DNA of 64,000 nt from Flavobacterium luteum. GTDB lineage: Bacteria; Bacteroidota; Bacteroidia; Flavobacteriales; Flavobacteriaceae. A program made the position numbers and the translations under genes. The notes under the pieces were generated by a model. That model did no database searches, was not told the origin of the DNA, and saw nothing but the letters and a program-made list of their open reading frames with translations. Of the stretch, positions 54,936 to 64,000 are shown one piece after another. The stretch's first letter is position 1. Each line of letters starts with the position of its first letter. The DNA lies in the NCBI RefSeq assembly GCF_008806775.1, contig NZ_WAEM01000001.1, positions 558,001-622,000 of the forward strand, in the 5' to 3' direction.

Positions 54936-57900
54936 TCAGTTTTGAATTGATGAATTGGTTTTTGACTCTTCTGCTTTTATTTTGTCTAGCTCTTGTTGGG
55001 CATCTGAAACTACATCTGGAAAATTGGTGAAATTTTTAATCACACTTTCTAAAATATAAGTGGCTTGAAAACTGTCTTTTAAACCGTAAAAGTTTTTAGC
55101 CATAACCACTAATCCTTTTGCTCCAAAATATTTATAGCCAGAATAATCTTTAGTTAGTTTTTGAACTATAGTATTTGAAGCTTCAAATTTTAAATCTTTA
55201 TTTTTAAAATAGGCATCATAATACAAGGCTTCGGCTGCTAATTCTCCTTTAGCAATAGTAAGTAATTTAGAATAGGCTGCCCTTGCTTTTACCTCATCAT
55301 TGGTTTGAATAGCAGAACGTGCTACAATAATTTGAGCATCCGATTTTACTTTATTATCAGTTTTAGGATTTGCCATCACTTTATCAGCATAAATTACTGC
55401 ATTTGGATAATCCTTTTGCTCGTAGTAGGTTTTCATTAAATTCGATTGTGCGAAGGTTACATTTTGAGGAAAATCGGCTTCTGTCTCTAATCGTTTTAAT
55501 ATTTCAGTTATTTTTGAAGTATCGTTTTTCTTTAAATAAATTTGAGATAATCTTGATAAGGATTGCTCTGTAAACTCGTTTCTTGATTGCGCAATTACAA
55601 ATTCATAATTCGGAATTGCATTGGTTTCTAATCCGTCAGCAAAATAAGATTGTGCCAAATAAAAATTGGCTTTCAAAGCATGAATTCCGTTAGGAAATTT
55701 CGAAACATAACTACTAAACGAAGCGATAGATTGCTTTGTATTATTTTGCAAATATTGTTTTTCAGCCGCTTCATAGGTATCGTTATCTAGCTCAGCATCT
55801 GACACATTCACAAAATCTAAAGTACGAACCCAAGTAGCATATTCATCTACTTTTCCGTTATCAACATAAATTAAACGTGCAGTAGAAACGGCTTCGAGAG
55901 CCTCGGGGCTTTTAGGATATTCGGCCGCAATTTTTTTGAATTTTACTAAAGCCAATGCGTCATTTTCGGCATTATAATAAATTAAACCTTGACGCAAAAT
56001 TGCTTTTGAAGCATAAGAACCTTTTTTAGATTCGCTGATTAATTGATCATAGGTTTTTATGGCCAAATCATTTTTCTTTTCGGCAACATAAGTATTTCCT
56101 AGTTCGAACAATGCATCATCACGATATTGCGATATAGTATACGTTGCTAGAAACTTGTTTAAGTCTTCTATTTTTTTATCATTTTTAGCAACAAATCCGT
56201 AACTGATTGCTTTTTGAAAAGCAGCATAATCAGCATCGAAACTTTTTAATTCAACTACTTTATTATAGGCATCCATGGCTGGCCAATATTTTGCAGTAAC
56301 AAATCGGCAATCGCCCAAACGCAAATACGCATCATTCAAACGAAATTTATCGTCTTTTGTTACGTCTATTTGACTTTGAAAATAATTTCCTGCCTGGTCG
56401 TACTCCTTTTGTTTAAAATAACAATAGGCGATATTATAATTGACATTATTGTTTTCAGGAGTAGTTTTAGACTCTGGAAAAGCCACAAATTGTTTGTAAC
56501 TAATTAGTGCGTCATTAAAATTATCGAGCACATATTGAGTTTCTCCTTGCCAAAAAGTAGCTCTTGCAGTAAACTTTGGATTTCTAGGTTCGGCAATAGA
56601 TTTTTTAAACATTGGCAACGCTTCTTTATAATTGCCGTCAGTATACAGTTCTAATCCTCTATAAAAAGTTACTTTTTGATACGCTTCTTTATTAGCGAAA
56701 TTTTTATTTTTTTCTAATAACTCTAAAGCTCCTTTGTAATTTTTTGAAGTAATAAACGAATTTATTAATAAAGTCTCTACTTCTTGTTTGCTTGGAGAAT
56801 TTGGATATTTACTAATAAATGCCGACAAAACATCTGGAACCGATTGGTACGAATTTCCGATTTCGTAACTCAATTTGGCATAATTTAAATTGGCATCTTC
56901 CTGAATTTTTAAGTCATATTGCATTTCAGAAGCGTTCTTAAAAGCATTCAAAGCTTGTTGCTTTTTATCTGTATTCATATAACTTTTTCCTAAATGATAG
57001 TAAGCGTTTTGAGCAACAGCATCTTTACCTTCAATGATTTTATTAAATTGTGAAATAGCATTTTCAAAATCATTTTGTTCGTAATAGGCATAACCCAATT
57101 GGTAAAAATCGGTGTTACTCCATCTTCCTTTTTTTCCTTTGTAGGCTGATAGATAAGAAATTGACTTATCGTACTGTTTTAAATTGAAATAACTTTCGCC
57201 AATTATTTTATTCAACTCCGATTTCTCTAAAGCGGTAGATTTTGGCATCGCTACCAATCCTAAATCGATAGCTTTTTGGAAGTTTCCTGATTTAAAATTC
57301 ATATCAGCTTTAAAATACGAAAGCTTTTCACTGTACTTTTCTTCACTGGAAACTTGATCAAAATACTTAGTTGCATTTTTATAATCATCATTATCATAAG
57401 CCATAAAACCGAGATAATATTTGGCTTGCGAACCAAATTCTTTTGAATTTAGCACTTTATTAAAATAAGGAGTCGCTTCTTTTTTCTTATTCGCACTAAA
57501 ATAACTGTACCCTTTTTGAAAATTAAAACGGTCTAGATTGTCATAGCTCAGGCTACTCTCATCTACTTTATCGAACCATTCTAAAGCTTGTGGAAATTTA
57601 CCTTGGTCAAAATAATAATGAGCAACTTCTATATACGCTTGGTTTTGTTTCGGGCTAGTAGGATAATCTCTTACGAAGTTTTCCATAGCCTCATCAGCAT
57701 TACTTTGATTTAAATGGATGGCACAAATAGCACTATAATACGAGCAATCAGCTTGAATATCAGTACTTTTAATTGCAGATTTTACTTTATCAAAAATTAT
57801 TTGTGCTGATTGATATTGATTTTCCTTATATAAAGAAATGGCTCTATTAAAATCCTGCAAATCATTAGTGTAGATTGCCGTTTTTTGAGCAGAAACTATG

Positions 57901-57950
57901 GTGAACTCGATTAAAAAAAGCAGAAAAAACAACCTTGAAAATTTACGCAT
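54936..57950 (-). CDS. Large tetratricopeptide-repeat protein, exported
   Basis: 1004 residues from the ATG at 57950, which gives a clean signal peptide (MRKFSRLFFLLFLIEFTIVS); an in-frame ATG 54 bp upstream places 18 polar residues before it and lies between the -7 element and this start. The rest is a chain of about 20 or more TPR units (AYYEQNDFENAISQFNKII; AYCYFKQKEYDQAGNYFQSQ; NTYVAEKKNDLAIKTYDQLI). Such proteins are periplasmic or outer-membrane scaffolds. The downstream barrel gene (129 bp away) is a likely partner. The C-terminus is charged, with no sorting domain. Confidence 0.88.
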   Translation of the reverse strand: MRKFSRLFFLLFLIEFTIVSAQKTAIYTNDLQDFNRAISLYKENQYQSAQIIFDKVKSAIKSTDIQADCSYYSAICAIHLNQSNADEAMENFVRDYPTSPKQNQAYIEVAHYYFDQGKFPQALEWFDKVDESSLSYDNLDRFNFQKGYSYFSANKKKEATPYFNKVLNSKEFGSQAKYYLGFMAYDNDDYKNATKYFDQVSSEEKYSEKLSYFKADMNFKSGNFQKAIDLGLVAMPKSTALEKSELNKIIGESYFNLKQYDKSISYLSAYKGKKGRWSNTDFYQLGYAYYEQNDFENAISQFNKIIEGKDAVAQNAYYHLGKSYMNTDKKQQALNAFKNASEMQYDLKIQEDANLNYAKLSYEIGNSYQSVPDVLSAFISKYPNSPSKQEVETLLINSFITSKNYKGALELLEKNKNFANKEAYQKVTFYRGLELYTDGNYKEALPMFKKSIAEPRNPKFTARATFWQGETQYVLDNFNDALISYKQFVAFPESKTTPENNNVNYNIAYCYFKQKEYDQAGNYFQSQIDVTKDDKFRLNDAYLRLGDCRFVTAKYWPAMDAYNKVVELKSFDADYAAFQKAISYGFVAKNDKKIEDLNKFLATYTISQYRDDALFELGNTYVAEKKNDLAIKTYDQLISESKKGSYASKAILRQGLIYYNAENDALALVKFKKIAAEYPKSPEALEAVSTARLIYVDNGKVDEYATWVRTLDFVNVSDAELDNDTYEAAEKQYLQNNTKQSIASFSSYVSKFPNGIHALKANFYLAQSYFADGLETNAIPNYEFVIAQSRNEFTEQSLSRLSQIYLKKNDTSKITEILKRLETEADFPQNVTFAQSNLMKTYYEQKDYPNAVIYADKVMANPKTDNKVKSDAQIIVARSAIQTNDEVKARAAYSKLLTIAKGELAAEALYYDAYFKNKDLKFEASNTIVQKLTKDYSGYKYFGAKGLVVMAKNFYGLKDSFQATYILESVIKNFTNFPDVVSDAQQELDKIKAEESKTNSSIQN

Positions 57951-57970
57951 CTTAGATATATTTATTGATT

Positions 57971-58005
57971 CAAAAGTATTACTCTGTATTGCATAACGAA
58001 GCAAA
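57971..58005 (-). promoter_or_regulatory. Promoter of the TPR-barrel operon
   Basis: On the minus strand TTTG (58002-58005), 23 nt, TACTTTTG (57971-57978), 20 nt before the chosen TPR start, which supports that start. Confidence 0.6.
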
Positions 58006-58073
58006 CATGGTTTTTATTATGAACATATTTTTTAACAAATTTATTTGTGTTTTTAATTAGTTCTAAAATTTAT

Positions 58074-58104
58074 TTTGATAACCAACGTTATCTTATTACT
58101 TTTA
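58074..58104 (+). promoter_or_regulatory. Promoter of ftsE
   Basis: TTTG (58074-58077), 19 nt, TACTTTTA (58097-58104), one mismatch from TAnnTTTG. The ATG is 19 nt downstream. Confidence 0.6.
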
Positions 58105-58123
58105 CCCAATAAACAAAATCACT

Positions 58124-58807
58124 ATGTCTGAACCTATATTATTTTTGAGAAATGTTACCATATATCAAGAAGATAAAGCCATCTTATCGAATATCAATCT
58201 TGAAGTGAATCATGGTGATTTTATATATATTATAGGCAAAACAGGCTCTGGAAAAAGTAGTTTCATGAAAACTCTTTATGCTGATTTGCCATTAAAAGAA
58301 GGGCAAGGAAGTATTGTAGACTATGACTTGGCATCTCTTAAAGAAGATCAGATTCCGTATTTAAGACGTAAATTAGGAATTGTTTTTCAGGATTTTTTGT
58401 TATTGCCAGACAGAACTGTAAAAGAAAACATGCTTTTTGTTCTAAAAGCAACAGGTTGGACCGACAAAGAAGAAATGGACAATAAAATTGATGAAGTTTT
58501 AAATAAAGTAGACTTGAAATTAATTGCAAATAAAATGCCTCATCAACTATCAGGTGGCGAACAACAGCGTGTAGCCATTGCCAGAGCATTATTGAACGAT
58601 CCCGAATTAATTTTAGCTGATGAACCCACAGGGAATTTAGATCCTCAAACTAGTGTGGAAGTTTTAGAAGTTTTACGAAAAATAAATGCAAACGGTAAAA
58701 CGGTCATTATGGCCACTCATGATTATGCTTTATTGATGAAATTTCCATCTAAAACACTAAAGTGTGAGGATAACAAGATTTTTGAAGTAGTGCAACGAAC
58801 GGTTTAA
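58124..58807 (+). CDS. ftsE: Cell-division ATP-binding protein FtsE
   Basis: 227 residues, ABC ATPase. Walker [11 protein letters not shown]-loop [13 protein letters not shown], signature LSGGEQQR, Walker [13 protein letters not shown] and H-loop ATHD. The FtsE-type phrase [15 protein letters not shown] distinguishes it from other transport ATPases. FtsE with FtsX controls murein hydrolases at the division site. No ftsX is adjacent; the neighbour downstream is a convergent glycosyltransferase. Confidence 0.88.
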   Translation: MSEPILFLRNVTIYQEDKAILSNINLEVNHGDFIYIIGKTGSGKSSFMKTLYADLPLKEGQGSIVDYDLASLKEDQIPYLRRKLGIVFQDFLLLPDRTVKENMLFVLKATGWTDKEEMDNKIDEVLNKVDLKLIANKMPHQLSGGEQQRVAIARALLNDPELILADEPTGNLDPQTSVEVLEVLRKINANGKTVIMATHDYALLMKFPSKTLKCEDNKIFEVVQRTV

Positions 58808-58829
58808 TGTTATCTGTATTTATATAATT

Positions 58830-59930
58830 CTACTTGCTATTCCAAAAATCTATATATTGTTGTGCCACTTTAATGTAATCATGATACTTTTCAACAAAAA
58901 ACCTGCTATCCGAAGATAAGTTTGGAATGGCATTTTTATTAGTAATTAATGTTTCCAATTTATTATAAATATCTTCCTCTGTTGGGAAAACATTTATTAT
59001 TGGAAATTTTTGTTTTTCATGAAGCAACTCATACATTTCAGGCTCACCGCCACCAACCAATATTAATCCTTGAGCCATTGCGATTAGTCCATTCATTGCA
59101 GGGGTATAAGAGTATATTTGATCTAGCAAAATGTCTGATTCAGACATCATTTTTACATATTGATTTAAAGGAATGGATTCTACTTTATTTATAGAGGTAT
59201 TCTTTGGGTATTTATCATGTATGTTTAATAATGCTTTGTACATAATATCTGTTCCCTTAAATTCTGAACGGTCTTTTTGAATCCCTATAAAGAATTTCAG
59301 TTTTTCTTCATTTATACCTTTTTGCTTATACTTCAATAATGAAGTGTTTATTGGCAATGGTATATATGCTAATTTATCATTATAGTAAGGCTCATACGAT
59401 TTATAATATTCATAAAGGCAGGCAATAATACCATTACAAGATTCTGCAATTTCAATATTAACCTCTTGTTTTTGAGTTCCTAACCATTCCTTTTTTAGAA
59501 TATTAGTTGCAAAAGGACTTGTTGGCAATTCTCCAATAAAATAATCAGAATATCTGAACATTCTACCTTCAAAGCACGATTTTTCCCAAAAATAATCTGT
59601 TCCAAAAGCACCTAAAAAAATTTTTGCATTATACTTCTTTAGATACCTATAAAAATTAAGGTTTCGTTTAATTTTTAAGTCTAAAAATAGGGGATTATTT
59701 ATTTGTACAATGTCATAATCTTTAAAGGAACGAAATGTATTGTGAACTGTTACTAAATATTTAATAGAACTAAATAAATCATAACTAGATCTCTCAGTAT
59801 TAATATCCCTGTGATTATCCATCCATTTACTTCCATCAGAGGCAACTGTAACATCGTGTCCAAGTGCTTTAAGTCCATCTGCTAAAGTTGAATGTAGATT
59901 ACTACATTCTCCCAATAAAAGAATTTTCAT
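58830..59930 (-). CDS. Glycosyltransferase, GT-B fold
   Basis: 366 residues. The N-terminal Rossmann domain opens MKILLLGECSNLHSTLADGL, and the C-terminal half holds the donor-binding pattern of GT4-like enzymes (FKGTDIMYKALL; SDILLDQIYSYTPAMNGLIAMAQG, with a late GGGEPEMYE). It probably transfers a sugar in surface polysaccharide or lipopolysaccharide synthesis. It is convergent with ftsE, and divergent from the next glycosyltransferases. Confidence 0.75.
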   Translation of the reverse strand: MKILLLGECSNLHSTLADGLKALGHDVTVASDGSKWMDNHRDINTERSSYDLFSSIKYLVTVHNTFRSFKDYDIVQINNPLFLDLKIKRNLNFYRYLKKYNAKIFLGAFGTDYFWEKSCFEGRMFRYSDYFIGELPTSPFATNILKKEWLGTQKQEVNIEIAESCNGIIACLYEYYKSYEPYYNDKLAYIPLPINTSLLKYKQKGINEEKLKFFIGIQKDRSEFKGTDIMYKALLNIHDKYPKNTSINKVESIPLNQYVKMMSESDILLDQIYSYTPAMNGLIAMAQGLILVGGGEPEMYELLHEKQKFPIINVFPTEEDIYNKLETLITNKNAIPNLSSDSRFFVEKYHDYIKVAQQYIDFWNSK

Positions 59931-60146
59931 TTTTTATGACATATTGTTGAAGTAAAGATAATAAGTTTAAACTAAATATATACCATCATGTTTGACTTAC
60001 AATTATGTTGAAACTTTTAAACAATTTAATTTCATAATTCTAAAGTGACTTTATTTCATTAAATCAAAATTGATTGAATCAACTATTCTAAAATAATCCC
60101 TTTTTTTAGAATAAATTATATTTTCTTTGTATAAAAAACTGCATTG

Positions 60147-61034
60147 ATGCTTTCTATTTTAATTCCAACATATAACTATAAAATACTTCCTCTTGTTTCA
60201 GAAATTCACAAACAAGCTTCATCAGCGAAAATTGAATTTGAAATTATTTGTATTGATGATGCTTCTCCTTCTTTTGTCACAGAAAACGAGATTATAAATT
60301 CACTTATTAATTCCCGATATGAAGTATTAGATTCAAATATTGGAAGGAGTAAAATAAGGAATTTATTAGCTAAAAAAGCAAGATATGATTGGTTACTTTT
60401 TTTAGATGCTGATGTTTTACCAATAAATAAATATTATATTTCTGAGTACATAAAGCATATCGATATCGAAGAAAAAGTGGTTTATGGTGGTATACTATAT
60501 CAAAAAGAGGAACCAGAAAAAAGTAAAATTCTTAGATGGACTTATGGAAAAAGTCGTGAAGCATTAACTTGTGAAATCAGAAATAAAAACCCCTATTTAA
60601 GTTTTTTGACTTTGAACTTTTTAATTCGAAAATCAGTTTTCGAAAAAGTAGCTTTTAATGAAACCATTCCTAATTTAAGACATGAAGACACTTTGTTTTC
60701 TTATAATTTAATGCAAAAAAAAATAAAAATAGAACATATTAATAATCCAGTATATCATTTAGGATTAGATAATTTTAATATTGCAATTAAAAAAGAACAT
60801 GAAGCTTTATTAGCTTTGAAACATTTGATTGACCATCAATTAATTGAAGCAGATTATTTAAGGATTTCAAAATTAATGTCAAAAATTAAAGATTTTAAAC
60901 TACTATTTGCTATTTCATTTTTTTTCAAAAAAGCACAACTTTCATTGTTAAAAAATCTTTCAGGCAAAAGCCCTTCTCTATTTATTTACGATTTATATCG
61001 ATTGGGGTATTTATGCAATCTTGAAAACAAATAA
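60147..61034 (+). CDS. Family 2 glycosyltransferase
   Basis: 295 residues from the ATG at 60147 (a TTG just before is in frame). GT-A fold: LSILIPTYNYK, ICIDDASPSF, and the metal motif LFLDADVLP (DxD). A late region LRHEDTLFSYNLMQKK fits the catalytic ED pair. It is the first of three plus-strand genes with spacings of 2 and 3 bp, clearly one operon. The region 59931-60146 holds no recognisable gene or clear promoter. Confidence 0.85.
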   Translation: MLSILIPTYNYKILPLVSEIHKQASSAKIEFEIICIDDASPSFVTENEIINSLINSRYEVLDSNIGRSKIRNLLAKKARYDWLLFLDADVLPINKYYISEYIKHIDIEEKVVYGGILYQKEEPEKSKILRWTYGKSREALTCEIRNKNPYLSFLTLNFLIRKSVFEKVAFNETIPNLRHEDTLFSYNLMQKKIKIEHINNPVYHLGLDNFNIAIKKEHEALLALKHLIDHQLIEADYLRISKLMSKIKDFKLLFAISFFFKKAQLSLLKNLSGKSPSLFIYDLYRLGYLCNLENK

Positions 61035-61036
61035 CT

Positions 61037-61783
61037 ATGTACCATTTTTTAAAAAAAATACTAACTCAAATTATTCCTAGAAAGTTACTCTTTAAACAGG
61101 AAGAAAATATAAGAAGTTTGTATTCCTTATTTTATTCAGGAAGTGCTTATGAATGCAATATTTGCAATAAAAATTTAAGTAATTTTATAAAAACATCAAA
61201 AAATGATTATTTGTGCCCCAACTGTGGCAGTTTACAGAGAAACAGACGATTATGGTACTTATTAGAAAGTGAATTTTTAAGTATTAACAGTTCTATTTTG
61301 GATTTTTCACCATCTAGATGTTTGTATCGAAAAATTAAAAAAATTAAAAACATAAATTACCAAACTACAGATTTGTCAGGCGATTTTATTGCAGACCATC
61401 AATTTGATATTACCAATTTAAAAATTAATGATAATAGTTTTGATTTAGTCATTTGTTACCATATTTTAGAGCATATAACAAATGATATTAAGGCGATTAG
61501 AGAATTATTTCGGATCATGAAACCTGGAGCGAAAGCTTTGGTTCAAACACCATTTAAAGATGGTACTATTTATGAAGATTATTTTATTTTGACTGAAGAG
61601 GAAAGATTAATACATTTTGGACAAGAAGATCATGTACGCATATATTCGGTTTCTGGATTAAAAGAAAGATTAGAAAGTTGTGGGTTTTTAGTAGAATTAA
61701 GAACGAACTTTAAAGTCCAAAATAAATACAATTTAGAAAAAAAAGAAACAATTCTAGTACTTACCAAACCATTAAATATATAG
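61037..61783 (+). CDS. Class I SAM-dependent methyltransferase with N-terminal zinc ribbon
   Basis: 248 residues. CNICNKNL and CPNCGSLQRNRR (residues about 40-75) form a CxxC...CxxC zinc ribbon. It is followed by a methyltransferase core with FDLVICYHILEHITND (motif IV region with EH), and IRELFRIMKPGAKALVQTPF. Similar enzymes methylate sugars of surface glycans. It lies between two glycosyltransferases in the operon. Confidence 0.8.
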   Translation: MYHFLKKILTQIIPRKLLFKQEENIRSLYSLFYSGSAYECNICNKNLSNFIKTSKNDYLCPNCGSLQRNRRLWYLLESEFLSINSSILDFSPSRCLYRKIKKIKNINYQTTDLSGDFIADHQFDITNLKINDNSFDLVICYHILEHITNDIKAIRELFRIMKPGAKALVQTPFKDGTIYEDYFILTEEERLIHFGQEDHVRIYSVSGLKERLESCGFLVELRTNFKVQNKYNLEKKETILVLTKPLNI

Positions 61784-61786
61784 TCA

Positions 61787-62713
61787 ATGTGCTTTTTTTC
61801 AGTTATAATCCCACTGTACAATAAAGAAAATTTTATAGAGAATACTTTAAAAAGTGTACTTGATCAAACCTTTACAGATTTTGAACTTATTATTGTAAAT
61901 GATGGATCTACTGATACTAGCGAAGAAAAAGTGTTTCAATTTCATGATGTTAGGATTAGATATTTTTCTAAAGAAAATGAAGGTGTTTCCAGTGCTCGAA
62001 ATTACGGTATTTCAGTTGCTCAATCCGATTACATTACTTTTATTGACGCTGATGATTATTGGTATCCAGACTTCTTAAAAGAAATGTTTCAAAATATAAA
62101 TCATTATCCTGAAGAAAAAATTTTTTCTGGAGCAATTGAAATTGAAACTTCTAAAAACATATTACCAGCAGTCTATTCCATTGATAAAATAGATAACTGT
62201 CAAATTGTAAATTACTTTAATGCAAGTCATAAAACTACTGTTATATGTACTTCATGTGCCGTATTTAAGAAAAGTATCTTTGATAAAGTAGGGAATTTTG
62301 ACATTAATCTTAAAAGTGGTCAAGATACTGATATGTGGATTCGTATTGGATTAATCTATCCTATTTTATTCACTCATACTACTTTAGCAAGATATGTTTA
62401 TGATAAAAATAGCTTGTCTAAAAACAAAGAATACCTAAACAAAAGATTGAATTTTTCAAAATTTTCTGAAATTGAAAAAAAGAATTCAGCACTTAAAAAA
62501 TTCTTAGATTTAAACCGATTTTCATTTGCTGTTAAATGTAAGCTCAATAGAGATAAAGCAAATTTCGAATTATATTATAATGGAATAGATGTTACTAATT
62601 TAGATCTTAAAAAGAAGATTATACTAAAATTACCTAGACTAGTTCTAAAAACATTAATTCCTATAAATCTATACTTAGCCCGAATAGGATTAAGCAATTC
62701 TGTTTTTAAATAA
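61787..62713 (+). CDS. Family 2 glycosyltransferase
   Basis: 308 residues. GT-A motifs: FSVIIPLYNKENFIENTL, LIIVNDGSTD, GVSSARNYGI and FIDADDYWYPDFL (DxD). SGQDTDMWIRIGL supplies the catalytic acidic pair. Third gene of the operon, 3 bp after the methyltransferase. The C-terminal part is basic, suggesting membrane attachment. Confidence 0.88.
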   Translation: MCFFSVIIPLYNKENFIENTLKSVLDQTFTDFELIIVNDGSTDTSEEKVFQFHDVRIRYFSKENEGVSSARNYGISVAQSDYITFIDADDYWYPDFLKEMFQNINHYPEEKIFSGAIEIETSKNILPAVYSIDKIDNCQIVNYFNASHKTTVICTSCAVFKKSIFDKVGNFDINLKSGQDTDMWIRIGLIYPILFTHTTLARYVYDKNSLSKNKEYLNKRLNFSKFSEIEKKNSALKKFLDLNRFSFAVKCKLNRDKANFELYYNGIDVTNLDLKKKIILKLPRLVLKTLIPINLYLARIGLSNSVFK

Positions 62714-62728
62714 ACTTAAAAAAATTAT

Positions 62729-63571
62729 CTAGTCTAATATTTTAGAATCCGTTTTTAGTATTTGCTCATATTTTCTTATACCAGAAATCCCAATTTTAAA
62801 TTTTTCAATGCATTCTTTTTTGGAAATATAATTGTTCCGCAAAAGAAAAAATAAATATTTAAGCAACCATAAATAGGCTAATTTCCCTTTAGTTTTATAA
62901 AACAATGCGGCTCTTGCAAATAACAACTTATTTTGACCTTCATTAATACCCGATGAGAGTTTTGGATGAGAAACAATAACTGATGGATTGTAAAATATTT
63001 TCAACTTATGAATGATTGAACTTCTTAAAAATAAAAACTCTTCAGCAGTCTCAAAAATAGATCCGATACCAAAATATTCATTAAAAACAATATTATTATT
63101 TTTAATATGATCTAGACGAAAGGCAATTTCAATTGAACTCACATTCCAAATACTTTTAAAAGAATGACGAAAAATTATTTTTGATTTTTTTTGAGGTATA
63201 TTCAATCCTACTCTTTGATGATTAAATGTTACAATTGATGCATCGCTAATAATATTAAAGGCATTTATGATTTCATTATCAAAATTTGGTAAATAAATTA
63301 CATCATCATCAGCAATTAGACAAATCTTTTTAGAGGCATTTTTTATAGCTAAATTTCGGCTTCTCGAAAGTCCTTTTTCAAAAGAATTAATTACTCTAAC
63401 ATTAGGGTATTTTGAAAATAAAAGAAAGTTTTCTTGAGTTTGGTTAACAATTAGAATAGAAAATTGAGAAAATTGAGAAAAAGGAAACATAGATTTTAAG
63501 AAATCCAGAGTTGTTCTATTCATTGTAGAAACTAAAATTTCTATATCTTGATTGTTATACTTGCTGACCAA
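62729..63571 (-). CDS. Family 2 glycosyltransferase
   Basis: 280 residues on the opposite strand. GT-A features: EILVSTMNRTTLDFLK, SILIVNQTQ, GLSRSRNLAIKNA and CLIADDDVIYLPNF (DDD metal motif). FETAEEFLFLRS fits the catalytic region. It is convergent with the previous operon and separated by 15 bp. Its acceptor and donor sugars are unknown. Confidence 0.82.
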   Translation of the reverse strand: MVSKYNNQDIEILVSTMNRTTLDFLKSMFPFSQFSQFSILIVNQTQENFLLFSKYPNVRVINSFEKGLSRSRNLAIKNASKKICLIADDDVIYLPNFDNEIINAFNIISDASIVTFNHQRVGLNIPQKKSKIIFRHSFKSIWNVSSIEIAFRLDHIKNNNIVFNEYFGIGSIFETAEEFLFLRSSIIHKLKIFYNPSVIVSHPKLSSGINEGQNKLLFARAALFYKTKGKLAYLWLLKYLFFLLRNNYISKKECIEKFKIGISGIRKYEQILKTDSKILD

Positions 63572-63743
63572 TTTTTTTTCATTTTTACAAATATAAACTT
63601 ATTTAATAAATGAGAATTCAAACCTCCTTAATTTAAATTTATTAGCAGTAAAAAATTACCCTATAATTTATTTAGAATGTCTAATTACAATTTATCGTTT
63701 TCAATTGATGTGTTAAACTATAAGATGAATCGGAAAAAAAATT

Positions 63744-63751
63744 TACCTTTG
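63744..63751 (+). promoter_or_regulatory. -7 element before the ferritin-like gene
   Basis: TACCTTTG matches TAnnTTTG and lies 65 nt before the ATG at 63817. No well-spaced -33 was found. The rest of 63572-63816 shows no gene. Confidence 0.4.
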
Positions 63752-63816
63752 TAACAGAAATTCGCCCCAGAATTTACCTGAAATACTTTTTTTAAATCTA
63801 ACTAATGCTATGAATA

Positions 63817-64000
63817 ATGGATGCTGCAAAAAAAAATCCACTACGCAATATTGTAGTAAATGATAATAATCTTCGGTTTATTAAATTTAAATTTAATGGT
63901 ACTACACAAATTGGAGAATTACTCCTCAACGAAATAAAATCATTATATTACATTGAGAAAGCATTACTAATAGCTTTCCCTAAAATCATAAAGAACTCCT
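63817..64000 (+). CDS. DUF892 (YciE/YciF) ferritin-like protein, 5' part
   Basis: The frame from ATG at 63817 is open to the window edge (61 codons). After a ~30-residue lead it reads IGELLLNEIKSLYYIEKALL, which matches the DUF892 opening (xLFxxELxxIYxAEKxLxxALPKM), followed by AFPKIIKNS. The family forms ferritin-like four-helix bundles and is induced by stress in other bacteria. An in-frame TGA two codons upstream fixes the start. Identification rests on one motif. Confidence 0.6.
   Translation, partial: MDAAKKNPLRNIVVNDNNLRFIKFKFNGTTQIGELLLNEIKSLYYIEKALLIAFPKIIKNS

Noticed and set aside
58830..63571. Phage or antiphage defence island
   Set aside because: All genes resolve as glycosyltransferases or a methyltransferase of sugar type; no nuclease, helicase, toxin or phage structural gene was seen here or elsewhere in the window.
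63810..63863. Small cysteine-rich frame (17 codons) at the window end
   Set aside because: It overlaps the DUF892-like frame, which has a recognisable family motif and stays open to the edge; the short frame has no support.

Overview
The window is a contiguous piece of a low-GC Bacteroidota chromosome, most likely a Flavobacterium or a close relative. The evidence is the AT-rich sequence, type IX secretion (T9SS) C-terminal sorting domains, PorP/SprF and SprB-repeat proteins, DUF4249 lipoproteins paired with TonB receptors, a fused SecDF, a histidine operon containing bifunctional hisB and hisIE, and promoters of the Bacteroidota type (TTTG, about 19-23 nt, TAnnTTTG). No species name is claimed.

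Layout. 0-7.7 kb: the end of a TonB-dependent receptor with its DUF4249 lipoprotein, two small membrane proteins, then a zone of decay. That zone holds the tail of a second DUF4249 gene, the start of a T9SS-exported protein with an in-frame stop, a universal stress protein gene that is frameshifted and then fused by deletion to the 3' part of an SprB-like gene, and that remnant broken again by an 8-bp tandem duplication. An apparently intact PorP/SprF gene follows. 8-8.3 kb: tRNA-Pro and tRNA-Arg with their own promoter and terminator. 8.5-13.1 kb: operon pabB-tilS-dsbD. 13.3-13.8 kb: a decayed DUF4349 gene. 13.9-22.9 kb: DoxX, lipoamide dehydrogenase, a T9SS leucine-rich-repeat protein, an amino acid permease, and a tight operon esterase - M17 aminopeptidase - ATP-grasp.

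22.9-31 kb: the complete histidine operon on the minus strand, in transcription order hisL leader, hisG, hisD, hisC, hisB, hisH, hisA, a four-helix-bundle gene, hisF, hisIE. A 19-residue leader peptide with four consecutive histidines and a following terminator hairpin indicate attenuation. Three of its junctions carry 7-bp periodic repeats and a fourth carries GC-rich palindromes, one of which forms the N-terminus of HisH. 31-37.7 kb: PEP carboxykinase divergent from an AspT/YidE-type transporter, a DUF2231-like and a ferritin-VIT1 membrane pair, an IS1595-family transposase remnant, and a metallophosphoesterase. 37.8-47 kb: secDF, a lipoprotein, mdh, a DUF6588-like protein, gyrB, dipeptide epimerase.

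47.2-52.9 kb: gatC, gatA and one uninterrupted 1110-codon gene joining GatB to aspartyl-tRNA synthetase, preceded by a GreA/GreB-like gene. This covalent transamidosome candidate is the most striking coding feature of the window. 53-58 kb: an outer-membrane barrel protein and a large TPR protein, divergent from ftsE. 58.8-63.6 kb: surface-polysaccharide genes (four glycosyltransferases, one methyltransferase). The window ends inside a DUF892/YciE-F ferritin-like gene.
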